Source of the DNA: Phymatolithon calcareum
Taxonomy: Eukaryota > Rhodophyta > Florideophyceae > Hapalidiales
NCBI GenBank assembly: GCA_977006965.1
Contig: OZ345379.1
Span: 1,488,001 to 1,552,000 of the forward strand
Reading direction: 5' to 3'
Length of the DNA stretch: 64,000 nucleotides
Shown here one piece after another: positions 22,210-32,192 of the stretch. Both the position numbers and the translations under genes were made by a program. The notes under the pieces were generated by a model. It had not been told where the DNA came from. It saw nothing but the letters and a program-made list of their open reading frames with translations, and did no database searches. Each line of letters opens with the position of its first letter. Position 1 is the first letter of the stretch.

Positions 22210-22217
22210 TTTAAATA
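22210..22217 (-). promoter_or_regulatory. TATA-like box of the beta-helix gene
   Basis: Minus-strand TATTTAAA, 59 bp upstream of the ATG at 22,151. Spacing fits a TATA box with a leader of about 30 nt. Compare the TATATAAG boxes of the small genes at 60.6 and 63.5 kb. Confidence 0.5.
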
Positions 22218-22328
22218 GTACCGAAAAGTAAAATGCTGCAAAGAAGTGAGATCGAAAAGTGTACAGTACCTTTGCCACTTCGGATGCACGTACGCACGCA
22301 CGTATCATACACGTGCTTCCTGGCACAG

Positions 22329-22364
22329 ACGTACGTAAGCTTGTGATCACAAGCTTACGTACGT
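22329..22364. repeat. 36-bp perfect palindrome upstream of the beta-helix gene
   Basis: One arm is ACGTACGTAAGCTTGTGA and the other its exact reverse complement, with no spacer (centre between 22,346 and 22,347). It lies 112 bp upstream of the TATA-like box. Preceding sequence carries more ACGTACG/CACGCACG words. Possible binding site for a dimeric factor, or a cruciform. Confidence 0.9.
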
Positions 22365-22419
22365 ATATGCAAATAATTGGCTGAACGTCACTGATCCCGA
22401 ACAGTGAATGGATCATCAA

Positions 22420-23967
22420 ACCCTTTGGGCCGGGGGCAGATTCGATATGATATCAACGTCATTTATCTGGGACGTCGCCAAAAAAGAGGCTGCCCTTCTT
22501 TCAGAATGAGATATCAATGGGGCATTGGTGGAGCATTTCGTCGTCGGAATAAATCGGCAAGGGGCTTACTCCCCTTACCGGTGAGAAGAGTAAGCGACTT
22601 TCGGAAAGTTCATGCAGTAAAAGTTATGCTGAATTAACTTTCAGTGTGCGATTCCGATTGTTGTAAAAGCTGCCGATGAGTGCGGGATCGCCTTGTTCCC
22701 TGTGCACTTGACAAAGCGTTTGTCATGTTTCACAAAGCCATGAACGTTGTGTCCTCGAACTGAAGACGTTTGTTACCATTACGTGCATCCCGCGTGACAA
22801 TGCGCCATGGAATACTTCTCCCCTCAAGGTCTGTATGAATCATATGCACGTTTTGGTGTAATGTTCGGTCGTGATGCATTCCATATAGCAAGTTTCACTC
22901 CAATAACAAATTGCATTGATTTCTTGACATCCGCAAAGTTTTGTCGACGGTCTGGAGATGCGTGGTATTTTTCTCTTTTTCTTATTTGGTGCAGTATCAA
23001 AGTGTTGCACCTGATCTGGACATACCCAGATCAGTGCCTTACGCGTGTGCAAGCAGCACGGTAATTGTGTGCCACGCATACGCCTTGTTACCAGATACGG
23101 GCTCTTGATTCCGTGTTCATCCCAATACGGACTTCGATGCGCCTTTCTGCGCACCCCAAATTTGTGTTACCCTATTTGGATTGGCATGCGAGTAACTAGA
23201 TACCCTTCTGTGCCCCACAAAATAGTACATAAGATAGTTTGTTGCTACAGCACTAGTAAAATAGGCAGAGTTGATTCATCCCAGAAGCTGAATGTGCTCT
23301 GACTGCTATCCACAGCAACACGAAGGGACTAGCGTAGCGTTGTCAGAGGAGGAAGAGTCCGATTTGAGTGTAACAACCCCATTCGAAATTCCTACTAAGG
23401 AGGTCCAAAGCAATGATCCCTTATCCCAGTAGACCTACTTAGCTCTGTTTTCCTGCGCTCTCCAAGTCGATATAAACCTTGACGACTTCATGAGCACTCA
23501 AGAAAATGTCATGGAAAGAAGACTAGTGGGACGATCTTTAGATATGAACCAAACAGCGTATAGAATGAAGATGCCGAAAATGGAAAGTGTATCCTGAAAA
23601 TTAGGGAATTCTGCGATCGAGCAGAGATCTTGTTCTTTTTTCGGATTTGTCTTCTACACACTAAAGGCCACAGCCACGTATACGAAACAGGTCTCACTAT
23701 CTCCTTTGATAATACTTACGCGATTTGAGTGTTCCAAAAGTGTTGACAAGCTCTTATTTTGTATCGAGCCATGCGGCGCACGATGGTCTTCTGGCCAGCT
23801 GACTTCATGGCGCTCCCTATGGCCAGGAGGACCGCCCAGCACCAGCTCGTCTATGGAATATCAGCGGAAGAGTCAGGAAACCAGGCAGACCGGGAGAAAT
23901 CTTTTCCTGAGGGTGCACAGTCTGCAGCACATAACCTGCCGAATCGTCGATATCGCCAGTCTTACAG
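22420..23967. other. Intergenic, nothing recognised
   Basis: About 1.5 kb with short frames only. No family, repeat or RNA gene recognised. Confidence 0.4.
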
Positions 23968-24440
23968 TCAGCATGAATATCCTGCAGTGAAATTGACTGC
24001 CGGTCTCAGAGAGACATCGTGTTCCAACGTTCGAACCATCGATAGAACTTCGGCAAGTAATATGGCACTTGAGACAAAATACATTACAGAGCCCAAAACC
24101 TTGTACGGCGGACCCAGGCGCAGTTTTTCGAGCGATACGGCTGTGAAAAATGTCGCATTATTGTGGAATAGGTCAGACTGCTGAACATCGGCTTCATTCG
24201 CCATATTGGCCGGTCCAAAAATGTCTATGATGCTTGTAATGATGGCCATGAAGCGAAGGGGAGTGGTTTTGCGGTCGGAAAGCAACTGTCAGTGCTACGT
24301 CCTGCGGTTTCGTTCTCGGTTGCGTCGTATCGCTCGAATTCGCTCACTGTCGAGTTGCTCTAATCGCCTTTCATCGAGCCCTAGTTCACGAAGCCCACCG
24401 GTGGGATCAAAGACATGGTTCTGTGCTTTGCGATGGTACT
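23968..24440 (-). pseudogene. Relic of an unknown gene with a membrane-like segment
   Basis: One minus-strand frame reads RKAQNHVFDPTGGLREL, then a charged helix (LDERRLEQLDSERIRAIRRN), two nearby stops (TAG and TGA about 24,296-24,304), then RFMAIITSIIDIFGPANMAN and a hydrophobic stretch GSVMYFVSSAILLAEVLSMV. Coding character continues across the stops in one frame, which suggests a decayed gene. The family is not recognised. Confidence 0.35.
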
Positions 24441-24479
24441 AATGTCTAGTTTACTAACCACCTTAATTGAGTGGCGATT

Positions 24480-24700
24480 TGAAAAGTCAAAAAAGTATGT
24501 AAAAAGAATGCGAAACAGATATATCTGTCTCGCACTCTTCCGATGAATTGTCATAGAGAGGCGGTCCTCCCAGAACAGTGTAGGATGAGGTGCTCCACTG
24601 TCTCCTTGACGCCATACGACCTCATACTCTGTTGAGGGGCAACACGCTACCATTCTATAAATTACCGATAAGGCCTCTGGACTACACACATGGTCAAGGT
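24480..24700 (-). mobile_element. LINE 3' fragment (zinc-binding tail)
   Basis: Minus strand reads YGVKETVEHLILHCSGR, the typical ET.eHlll.C segment of the C-terminal zinc region of non-LTR retrotransposons. A nearby frame reads RLSMTIHRKSARQ, paralleled by TEIHRKSAWQ in the RNase H relic at 13.2 kb, and 18 bases (GCACTCTTCCGATGAATT) are identical between the two. Truncated on both sides. Confidence 0.55.
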
Positions 24701-25429
24701 TGTTTTTGGTGCCCTTTACAATGGCTAGTCGCCAGCATTTGGGTGGTTCCCTCGACAAAGCTTCTTCGACACCACAATCTTTTCCACCCCGGAAGAGCCC
24801 GTTAAGTTCTTGTGTCTATACTCTAAATTTTCATGAAGCGATTACGTGGATGATCTCTGGACGTCATGTTTGTAGTTAGTCTCGAAGTTTCCGGTTTATT
24901 CTGTAAGCGGCTCGATACCCTTCAGGAGGTTAAATTGCACTTTTACTTGGACTCGTATTACCTTCGTGTCGAGCATGATCATATTCCGCATGGTTTAGAA
25001 TTATGTTGATCGCCCGAGCTAATTTTCTTACCACATTGGCTTCAGGCTTTCTTGCCTCAAAGTGGTCATTCATCATCTTCCGAAATGTCCATGGTCTTAT
25101 TCCAGTTAATCGCAGCTAGTCTCAAGAAGACTAATTCTAGTCAAAGTTGTAGATGGACTTGGCAATGTCCTCCGATCAGCTCTGTGCCGTTTTTTCTCCT
25201 AGGTCCTCGTCTGTCAAAGTGATGGACTGCAGTCTAGTCAGGGAAAGGAATTTGACGTGTGCTTAGAGGCGATGTGGCTTTAGTCACACGGCACGGCCGT
25301 TTCATCATGAAAACTACTTCCCAGTGAAGAAAAAATTGAAGCAATAAAATAAGAACGAGAGCTGCGTAAGAAATGAAGAGGTAGTCGGAGGTATTCTCAG
25401 TTCGTCCAGTGCACAGGAGGAAGTCACGG
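24701..25429. other. Intergenic, nothing recognised
   Basis: Short frames only. The part nearest the SSU fragment (25,230-25,429) might be its continuation but shows no match I can follow. Confidence 0.35.
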
Positions 25430-25589
25430 GAATGGTTAATACGGTTATACGTACAGTAAGTTACCATCGAAGAAATTATTGCTGTTTTACCGACCCGTTC
25501 GCAGTTTCGTCATCAGAATCACTTCTACCTAAACTTTCATGGCTTAGTCTTTAAGAAAAGCATATACCAATGGCAGGATCAACCAGGTA
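25430..25589 (-). pseudogene. SSU (18S) rRNA 5'-end fragment, degenerate
   Basis: Read on the minus strand from 25,589: TACCTGGTTGATCCTGCCA is the universal eukaryotic 18S start. It is followed at the right distances by ATATGCTT, TTAAAGACTAAGCCATG, GAAACTGCGAACGG, TCGGTAAAACAGCAATAATT and TCTTCGATGGTAACTTACT, then ATAACCGTA. About 160 nt can be followed before the match fades near 25,430. Scattered substitutions and small gaps compared with a functional 18S, and no rRNA downstream, show a dead dispersed fragment. Confidence 0.88.
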
Positions 25590-26195
25590 GCGATTGTATG
25601 TCTTTTTTCAGTCGAAAAACAGACTGTCAGAAGCCAATCATCACCTCTTCTTGTCGTCTCTTCTTTCGAAGTTGTTAGTTGACCCCTGCACGACTTCATC
25701 AAGCCCCTGTAGACAATGTATCTGTAAATCAAACACACTTATTTTGTTCAACAGCTTTCTTTCTTTGCGTTTAACAATGCTTTCCCACAGTAAAACACAC
25801 ATAACAACCTGGGACGTCATCGTCCACGCAGGTGCGTGATTCTTACTCCTAACGAAGTGGTGCCCACCATAGACGTTGCCATCCGCAGCAGACTGTCCAC
25901 AACAGAATAGCGTTCCATTTTGAACGTTGCTCAGGCACATTCATTAACAATGGGCGAGACCTGGACGTGCTAAATAGAGGATACTGCAGTTCTTGGTAGT
26001 ACGTTACTTCGTCTTGTTTCCGCATTGCACAAGTGGTCCGAGCTAATTACAGTGCATTAGTACGACACAGAAGAAGTGAGTTGTAAAGAATAGACTCCAA
26101 CATTCTGGTCGTCCACGTGGACTCGCGAATCGTGGAACAACCGCAGTTGGTTCGTGTGAAATCATCTGATGACGAGCGACAGGCAGACAAGAAGA
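25590..26195. other. Intergenic, nothing recognised
   Basis: Between the SSU 5' fragment and the LINE target duplication. Short frames only, no family recognised. Confidence 0.35.
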
Positions 26196-27244
26196 GTGCT
26201 TTCAATTAGGGGATATATGTTGATTTATTTTAAAAGCTCCCAAAGCCTCAATTTGAGTAACAGGGCAGCTTCTCGCTGTTTTCGATACTCATCTCTCTAC
26301 TCTCCTTCTAATATCTCCTCAATTCGAATTTCTCTCCCTGTGAGGGCCCGAGTAAGTCTTTTGCATTCATATTCCGTTTCTTGATCCATCTTTATAGACC
26401 GCAGTATACGTTGCAACACGATAAGCTCCACCACAGCACCGGTCCCAAAGTATTTCGCCAGAATGGATTTTCTCCCCAAAGGAACTCTGTTGAAAATGAC
26501 TCTCAGGCATCTCAACCTCGCAGTTTTGTCCCTTATATATAGCACTCCTGGTAGGTCGTTCGGTACGCCGATCGGGATTTTAACTGTCCGACCCTCTTCT
26601 TCCAACGACCAGACTTTGACTGTTGCTTGTAAGCGTCGCTTTTTTTGACACCATACCTTCTTCCGCTTGTTTCAGAGCTTCTTTAAGGTGTTCCTCTTTC
26701 CCGAGATACCCAATGTCCTTTGATACGTCTTCCAGATCATCTTCTTTTCCCTGGTATTCTTCTGAAAGCTCCAGGAACTTCCTCCGTCTTACCAAGCTTA
26801 AGGCGAACCTTTCAGCCTGGTGCATTCTCCTCATCTGTGGGCTGGCGAGACGGCAGAGCACTCGCATTCTCTCCCTTCGATACTCGGCATATTTTCCGAA
26901 AACATTGTAGACACGCAATGCTGCATGAGCGTAAGGAGGGACACTTACACTCTCAGGCATTACATACGGACCAATTGCGATTATTAGAGTAGTGTCAGTT
27001 AGTGCTCCCCCTCTTTGTACAGGGTGTGCATTTCTCGCCCCTGCTCTATTTAAGCGGCGATCCTAAATCGCACCTTAGACTGGAGCATCTCATCATCTCA
27101 TCTCATCTTCTCATCGGAGAGAGATCACCCCTTTTCAAGATAAACCCATTCCTTATCTTAACTCTCCCAGTGATTACAGAAATTTCTTTCCTGCAGGAGA
27201 ATGTCTGAGTGTTAAGACGAAGATTGTCCAAGTTTGAATTGGAA

Positions 27245-27556
27245 ATGGATGACCATCGAACCATGGGAAGCGGAAGTCTTTCGTCGGCGCAACCTACCGA
27301 TCGGCAACCAACCGCCGCGCTATTCCAACCCGTGAGCCACCCGATTTTACGGAGTCTCGACCCAAGAGTTGTGACAAGGTTTTTGAAGGAGAGGAAACGG
27401 TACGATGATGAGGTCAACGAGAAGAAGAAGGAAGCCCCGGCGATGACGGTGGCATCTTACACAGAGTCATCGACAAGAGAGAAGCCTCTACACAGACTTC
27501 GAATGCCAATGCGCACCGAACATGCGGCGGCAAGGATTCTGGAGTTTACTTCCTAA
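27245..27556 (+). CDS. Gag-like ORF inside the TRIM-like element
   Basis: 104 aa from the ATG at 27,245. The segment VSHPILRSLDPRVVTRFLKE followed by RKRYDDEV resembles the start of Gag/Pol products of Ty3/gypsy-like elements in algae and oomycetes (hPiL.sLdp..v..FL.er..Ye), as I remember them. It stops at 27,556; protein-like sequence continues in other frames (ISGNEEVKVSVDLCGNQH near 27,685-27,740), so the product is a remnant. The only function one can argue for is RNA packaging by a partner element. Confidence 0.5.
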   Translation: MDDHRTMGSGSLSSAQPTDRQPTAALFQPVSHPILRSLDPRVVTRFLKERKRYDDEVNEKKKEAPAMTVASYTESSTREKPLHRLRMPMRTEHAAARILEFTS

Positions 27557-27762
27557 GCGACTTCGACTGTTGCGAAAAAATCAAGGACGGCAACCGGAGC
27601 CCGAATTGAAACAAAGACGTTCCAGAAGGAACGCAAATATGGATTGGAAGGAGCAAACAATGCATAGAAGGAACCTCTCTATATCTCCGGCAATGAGGAG
27701 GTGAAGGTCAGCGTAGATTTGTGTGGCAATCAACACAAATGATATTCGCGGACCAGAAAAAG

Positions 27763-27965
27763 TCCAAATCAAGGCCGGAAAAGAGGCGAAGAAGGACGGG
27801 GTCCAAATCAAGTTCGGTAAAAGCGGCGAAGAAGGACGGGTCCAACTCAAGGTCGGTAAAAGCGGCGAAGAAGGACGGGGTCCAACTCAAGGTCGGTAAA
27901 AGCGGCGAAGAAGGACGGGGTCCAAATCAAGGCCGGTAAAAGCGACGAAGAAGGACGGGGTCCAA
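27763..27965 (+). repeat. 40-bp minisatellite, five units
   Basis: TCCAA(A/C)TCAAGG(T/C)CGGTAAAAGC-type units start at 27,763, 27,802, 27,841, 27,881 and 27,921 with a part-unit at 27,961 (periods 39, 39, 40, 40, 40). The unit encodes Lys/Gly/Glu-rich text, but 40 is not a multiple of three, so the frame shifts from copy to copy. It lies inside the TRIM-like element. Confidence 0.9.
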
Positions 27966-28559
27966 CACACGCAAGAAAAAGCTGGCGAAGAAGGCCAAGC
28001 AAACATTGCGCATCAATGATTAATACACTCTTCGAGTGTATGGGGCACTGTAGACACGCAATGCTGCATGAGCGTAAGGAGGGACACTTACACTCTCAGG
28101 CATTACATACGGACCAATTGCGATTATTAGAGTAGTGTCAGTTAGTGCTCCCCCTCTTTGTACAGGGTGTGCATTTCTCGCCCCTGCTCTATTTAAGCGG
28201 CGATCCTAAATCGCACCTTAGACTGGAGCATCTCATCATCTCATCTCATCTTCTCATCGGAGAGAGATCACCCCTTTTCAAGATAAACCCATTCCTTATC
28301 TTAACACTCCCAGTGATTACAACATATCTGTAGAAAAGACCTTCTGTTGCTTCAATTGCCGATAGTAGTCGTTTCGTGATCGGTGTCAGGTGAATGGCAT
28401 ACTCCCATTTGGGGAGAATCAACGACTTGAAAATCCTGATGCACGTGTTGGTTGGAGTCCTCTGACGTTTAAGCCAATTTGGCGGAGTTTGTGTATGCAT
28501 CCCATCGCATTCCGAACTCTTGAGATTGCTGTATCGGCGGTGACTCCGTTGTTGTTCAT

Positions 28560-28614
28560 ACTGATCCCTAGGTAGGACAGTGTTCACTGAAGACTGTCCT
28601 ACCTCGGGATCAGT
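28560..28614. repeat. Inverted repeat inside the LINE
   Basis: ACTGATCCC-ta-GGTAGGACAGT pairs with ACTGTCCTACC-tc-GGGATCAGT around an 11-nt loop: 20 of 22 positions pair. It falls between the RT frame and the downstream LINE frame (LSYLGISMNNNGV), so a local inverted duplication seems to have broken the LINE ORF here. Confidence 0.85.
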
Positions 28615-28616
28615 CT

Positions 28617-29472
28617 TCAGGCCTGGTGCAGCTCTTTTCCTGCAAGGAAGAATTTCTTCTTTGGGAGTCCTTTGTACTTAAGGACCTCGCTCTTTCCTGG
28701 CTTCGTGTTCCAGTACATGGAGTTCTCGGCTGCCCACTTCGTAGCTATGTCCAATAGTTTTTGCAATCCTTTTGCATTCTTTGCCTGAAGAAGAACGTCA
28801 TCCGCAAATAGCTGCGCTGGATGGTCAGACACTGTTCTTGTTACTTGGGCGGCAGCTTCAGCGAACGTATCCATGAATATGTTATATAGGCACGGACTAA
28901 GCGGGGAGCCCTGCGGAACACCTCGGTCGATAATGCACCACGTTTTCGTTTCATTTCCTGCCGACGTGATCCACGACGGTTTCATCAGGTAAGATACCAT
29001 CTCTGTTATGTGCACCGGCAACTTTTTCTTAAGTCGCTCGAGGAGGATATCCCTCGGGACGCTGTCATACGCTGCTGACAAGTCAAGTACAGCAACGAAC
29101 GGGTAACCATTTTGCATAGTATTCTTTGCGCGAAGTATGGCCAAATATGTGCTCTTGTCTCTCCGAAAACCCAGTTGTGCTCTGTTAAACCGGTAGTGGT
29201 CCCTTATGTATAAGTCTAAGGCGGAATCGATTGTCTTCCTGACCTGACTCAGTAGAGAGATAGGCCTGTAGTTTGCCGCAGTGTGTGCTGGACCTTTCTT
29301 GTAGAGGGGAATAAGTGTTGCTTGCCGCCATTGCCGTGGGAGGCACCTCAGTCGCCCGCATGTCTCCCACAGAACCAGAATCCATTCGAAACCGACCTCC
29401 TTGTTAGCGTGTAGCATCTCCACAGCAACGCCGTCTGGGCCCACAGCTTTTCCTCTTGGCGCTCTGTTAAAG
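28617..29472 (-). pseudogene. LINE reverse transcriptase (5'-truncated)
   Basis: About 285 codons open on the minus strand, starting inside the element at RAPRGKAVGPDGVAVEML (the GPDGi.. entry to the RT). RT blocks in order: YRPISLLSQ; FVAVLDLSAAYDSVPRDILL (first catalytic Asp); RGVPQGSPLSPCLYNIFMDT; AQLFADDVLLQA (FADD, second catalytic Asp pair); a thumb-side KPGKSEVLKYKG. The core is still open, so this is a fairly young copy, but the N-terminal endonuclease is missing and the 3' part is frameshifted. Confidence 0.88.
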
Positions 29473-29501
29473 GTGCTTTCAATTAGCGAGCAGGATGAAC
29501 A

Positions 29502-29579
29502 CCCTGCCGTAATCTAAGTAGAGGAAAAATAAAAGCACTGCTTGCTAGCCCCACAGAGGAATAAGCAATCATTATATAC
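29502..29579 (+). repeat. Dispersed repeat, second copy (see 18.1 kb)
   Basis: Homologous to 18,092-18,188. It lies between the LINE target duplication and the SSU rRNA 3' fragment, directly abutting the latter. Confidence 0.6.
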
Positions 29580-29937
29580 CTCTTCTTAGATGGACGGTGG
29601 GCGTCCAGCCGCGGATGCTCTTGAAAACAACAGGTTTGGGGTGCCCTTATATGTTCTGGGCCGCACGCGTGCTACATTGAGTGGAGCAGCGGGTCGGGTT
29701 GCACGAAAGTGTTTCCCAATCTTGAAATCCGCTCTCTATGGGGATGGTCGAGGTTTACCTTGTAAGCGTGGTTCATCCAGGGCTGAATAGGTCCCTGCCC
29801 TTTGTACACACCATCCATCGTTCCTACCAATTGAGTGGTCCTGTGAAACTTTGGGATTGCTGCGGAGGGAGCGTTTCGCTCGTTCCGTGGCGAGAACTCA
29901 GTCGAACCTTATCATTTAGAGGAAGGGTGACGCTATG
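29580..29937 (+). pseudogene. SSU (18S) rRNA 3'-end fragment, degenerate
   Basis: Plus strand. Landmarks in rRNA order: CTTCTTAGATGGAC, CGTCCAGCCGCGGA, AACAACAGGTTTGG, GCCCTTATATGTTCTGGGCC followed by GCACGCGTGCTAC, then GTCCCTGCCCTTTGTACACA, CGTTCCTACCAATTGAGTGG, and AACCTTATCATTTAGAGGAA. These are the 3' major and minor domains of eukaryotic 18S. Many substitutions (for example TACACACCATCCATCG for the invariant TACACACCGCCCGTCG) and loss of the last nucleotides after AGGAAG show that it is not functional. About 358 nt. Confidence 0.9.
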
Positions 29938-31094
29938 CTCTGGAAGAAGATAGCAATCCAAAAATGGAAACGAGACGTTTGATTGATGCGAGTGAACGGA
30001 GCAGAGAATGTGGCGTTGGGAGATGAGTTCTTAGCAAAAGCGTCCTGACGCCTGACAGCCGTCGTCCACTTGGTATGAGGCTGCAACTTAGATGAAAGAA
30101 ATTTGAGTATTCCACTTATCTTTAGTCATGCAGGCTCGAGTAAACTTTGAAACGGGGAAACGACAATCTACCATTCGACTGCACCACGTCCGAGGAAGAA
30201 TTGATAACGATGAACGAGTACCAAACATACAGGGACTTGAGAAGCGACAGTCCAAGAGATCTCTCCGAGAAGCATGGGATAGAGCAGAGGAACGATATTC
30301 AAGAAGAAATTAATCCGGCGTGGCGACAAAGATACACGGGGCACTCAATCTAAAATGAAGCTATTATCAAAGCCTATGCGCGCAAATGATTCTTGCGACG
30401 ATTTCCTTGGAAGCCGACGCTACTAGAAGAAGAGCTGGGACGGCTGGGAAGATGATACACGTACAGATTGAAAGAAGAAATGCTAAAGCCAGTGTAGGCA
30501 ATCGAGGAAGTAAAGAAAGAAGCTCGAGCGATCGACATACTTCTGAACTATATGCAGTAATATCAAGCTCGACACAGAGGTAAATTTGAGTAGAAATCAA
30601 GGTGCCATTTAACCTCCAGTTGGATAGCCAGTCACCATAAAAATGAAGGACAATCTTTGACTGCGTCATATCATAAATATACAAGCTACAGCTGTCTCGG
30701 CTTCAGACAGAAGTCATGTCTCATGGCAACAGCTAACAATTCACAAAGGTTGGTCCTCGAGTATAAGAATTTCCATGTGAGAGTTGATCAAGTAGCAGGG
30801 AAGTGAATCGCTTTTAGCATAGATTTCAATTGTGCAACCACGGATTATCACTACTGACACAGAGCAGGGTCCGCAGCGTCCATTGGGTGCGTTTGTCTTT
30901 CCAATTGCGAAATATTTGTCCTTTTTGTTCGTGGAAGTCGTCAGAATTATATGAGTCTTGATTTCTAAGGTCGTAAAGCGAATCGCCCTTTTCTTCGTAA
31001 GATCCAAGCTGAGAATCACCTTCAAGATTGCGCAAGGAGAACCTTCCTCCAGTCGTGCCAATCGATCCGAGCCCATCTGCGCATCGTTTCCATA
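29938..31094. other. Intergenic, nothing recognised
   Basis: About 1.15 kb. Short charged frames near 30,128-30,350 and 30,386-30,583 look like decayed coding sequence but match nothing known to me. Confidence 0.35.
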
Positions 31095-32192
31095 ATGATA
31101 ATCTCACCTGAATCATCCATAGCCACGGAGACAACGATATACTGCTTAGATGAACGACGGATTAGAGGCTTGTGTAAGCCCATAGATGCGTGCCGGCGTA
31201 TGACATTCGATGAATGGAAGCAATCCACGGCAAGAAACGAGCGATTGGCATTCGAGGAGGAGTTCGACATATCGCCTGTGTTAACTCCCGTGCGGCAGTT
31301 GCACACTTTAGGGCGCAGTCGCCTGTTGGACCCTGTGGGAGTTGGTTTGTCTGCAAACGGCAGCAGCGCTTACATTGCGGCTCAGATTAACGCGCTATGG
31401 ATTTATCAAATCGGAAACCAAGACGAACAAATCCTATCTACTACAGATATAGCGTTCAATGCCACCCATGCCGCGCTTTCTGCTGATGGCAGAACGTCTG
31501 CTCTGGTGGGTTCCTATGGAGTCATTGTCTCAAAGATGGGAAGGTACATTGCCGCCAGCATGACACCAGCCGCCTCAGTTGCTCTTTCCGCAGACGGAAA
31601 ATATATTGCCTGTGCATGGTTTCCGATGGACACTGGAAACGGTCGTATCTCTGTGTGCACGGCAGAAGATATGGGAGAAGTTACTGGATGGAGCGACATG
31701 ATTAACTTCGGTCAGTGCAGTGTTGCCATAAGCGGTGATGCCAACCTGGTGGCTCACTCTGTTGTTGGAGGTGTCTATCTTGTGTGTGTAGCTACCATGG
31801 AAAAACTATGTTATTGGAGAGCACGTGGTGCAAGCGATGTCAGCATTGACAAGGGCGGTAAGAGGATTGCCATTGCCGATGAGAACACTCTGCGAGTATC
31901 TCATATTGGCAAGTTTGGAACAGAGGAGCGGACGATATGTATGCGTGCATACTCGGCCCCAGCATTTGAACCCTTAGTGGACATCTCCGGGAATGGTCAA
32001 ATCGTTGTTGCAGCGATGAATGAAAGCAAGTATGGGGTGTTTTGCACCACGTTTGGCAACCTATTGCTTGTGCTAGATGGTTTAAGTGGTGCACCAGCAG
32101 GGGTTGCGGCTTCGGATGATGCTAAAGTTGTTGTTGCAGCAGCCCACCCTGGTCAGGCAAGCATATGGCATCTCCATGAGTTGCTTTCATGA
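31095..32192 (+). CDS. Beta-propeller (WD40-like) protein, 365 aa
   Basis: Intronless from ATG 31,095. The N-terminal 75 residues are mixed helical; the rest shows propeller-like repeats in which a small-residue strand is followed by a D/N-G turn and a hydrophobic strand: VGLSANGSSAYIAAQINALW, AALSADGRTSALVGSYGVIV, VALSADGKYIACAWFP, VAISGDANLVAHSVVGGVYL, VSIDKGGKRIAIADENTLRV, VDISGNGQIVVAAM, VAASDDAKVVVAAAHPG. At least seven blades' worth of repeats can be counted. The classic GH/WD dipeptides are mostly missing, so WD40-like or YVTN-like is the safest label. No signal peptide; likely cytosolic scaffold. Partner unknown. Confidence 0.65.
   Translation: MIISPESSIATETTIYCLDERRIRGLCKPIDACRRMTFDEWKQSTARNERLAFEEEFDISPVLTPVRQLHTLGRSRLLDPVGVGLSANGSSAYIAAQINALWIYQIGNQDEQILSTTDIAFNATHAALSADGRTSALVGSYGVIVSKMGRYIAASMTPAASVALSADGKYIACAWFPMDTGNGRISVCTAEDMGEVTGWSDMINFGQCSVAISGDANLVAHSVVGGVYLVCVATMEKLCYWRARGASDVSIDKGGKRIAIADENTLRVSHIGKFGTEERTICMRAYSAPAFEPLVDISGNGQIVVAAMNESKYGVFCTTFGNLLLVLDGLSGAPAGVAASDDAKVVVAAAHPGQASIWHLHELLS

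Larger units (their letters stand above)
26906..28321 (+). mobile_element. Short non-autonomous LTR retrotransposon (TRIM-like) nested in the LINE
   Basis: Two direct repeats of 273 bp (26,906-27,178 and 28,049-28,321), each starting TGTAGACACG and ending GTGATTACA (TG...CA). They differ at a single position (CTCTCCC against CACTCCC near their ends). A 4-bp ACAT flanks both sides. The interior is only 870 bp: a Gag-like frame and a 40-bp minisatellite, with no protease, RT or integrase. A purine-rich GTATGGGGCAC sits just before the right LTR as a possible polypurine tract, which fits the plus orientation. The LTR holds a TATTTAAG box. Near-identical LTRs indicate a young insertion, mobilised in trans. 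Confidence 0.88.
26196..29486 (-). mobile_element. 5'-truncated LINE with 14-bp target-site duplication, interrupted by an LTR element
   Basis: GTGCTTTCAATTAG occurs at 26,196-26,209 and 29,473-29,486 and bounds the element. The LINE reads leftward: RT-coding sequence (29,472-28,617), thumb region (about 28,580-28,325, with frameshifts), then a C-terminal basic part (26,900 to about 26,300) and a 3' end at 26,210. If the LTR element at 26,906-28,321 and one 4-bp ACAT copy are ignored, the LINE frame runs straight across (GLFYRYV then FGKYAEYRRERM). The 5' end is cut just before the RT (STFNRAPRGKA...), typical of incomplete target-primed reverse transcription. Frameshifts show it is dead. About 1.84 kb of LINE sequence remains. 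Confidence 0.85.

Noticed and set aside
26580-26960. Single ORF starting MPESVSVPPYAHAA
   Set aside because: The first 18 codons belong to the inserted LTR and the rest to the LINE; the joint frame is a chance product of the insertion.
27763-27965. CRISPR-like array
   Set aside because: Units of 40 bp follow each other without unique spacers; it is a minisatellite inside a retroelement, in a eukaryotic genome.
29590-29790. Open frame of 66 codons on the plus strand
   Set aside because: It lies inside the degenerate 18S rRNA 3' fragment; the sequence is explained by rRNA landmarks, not by coding.
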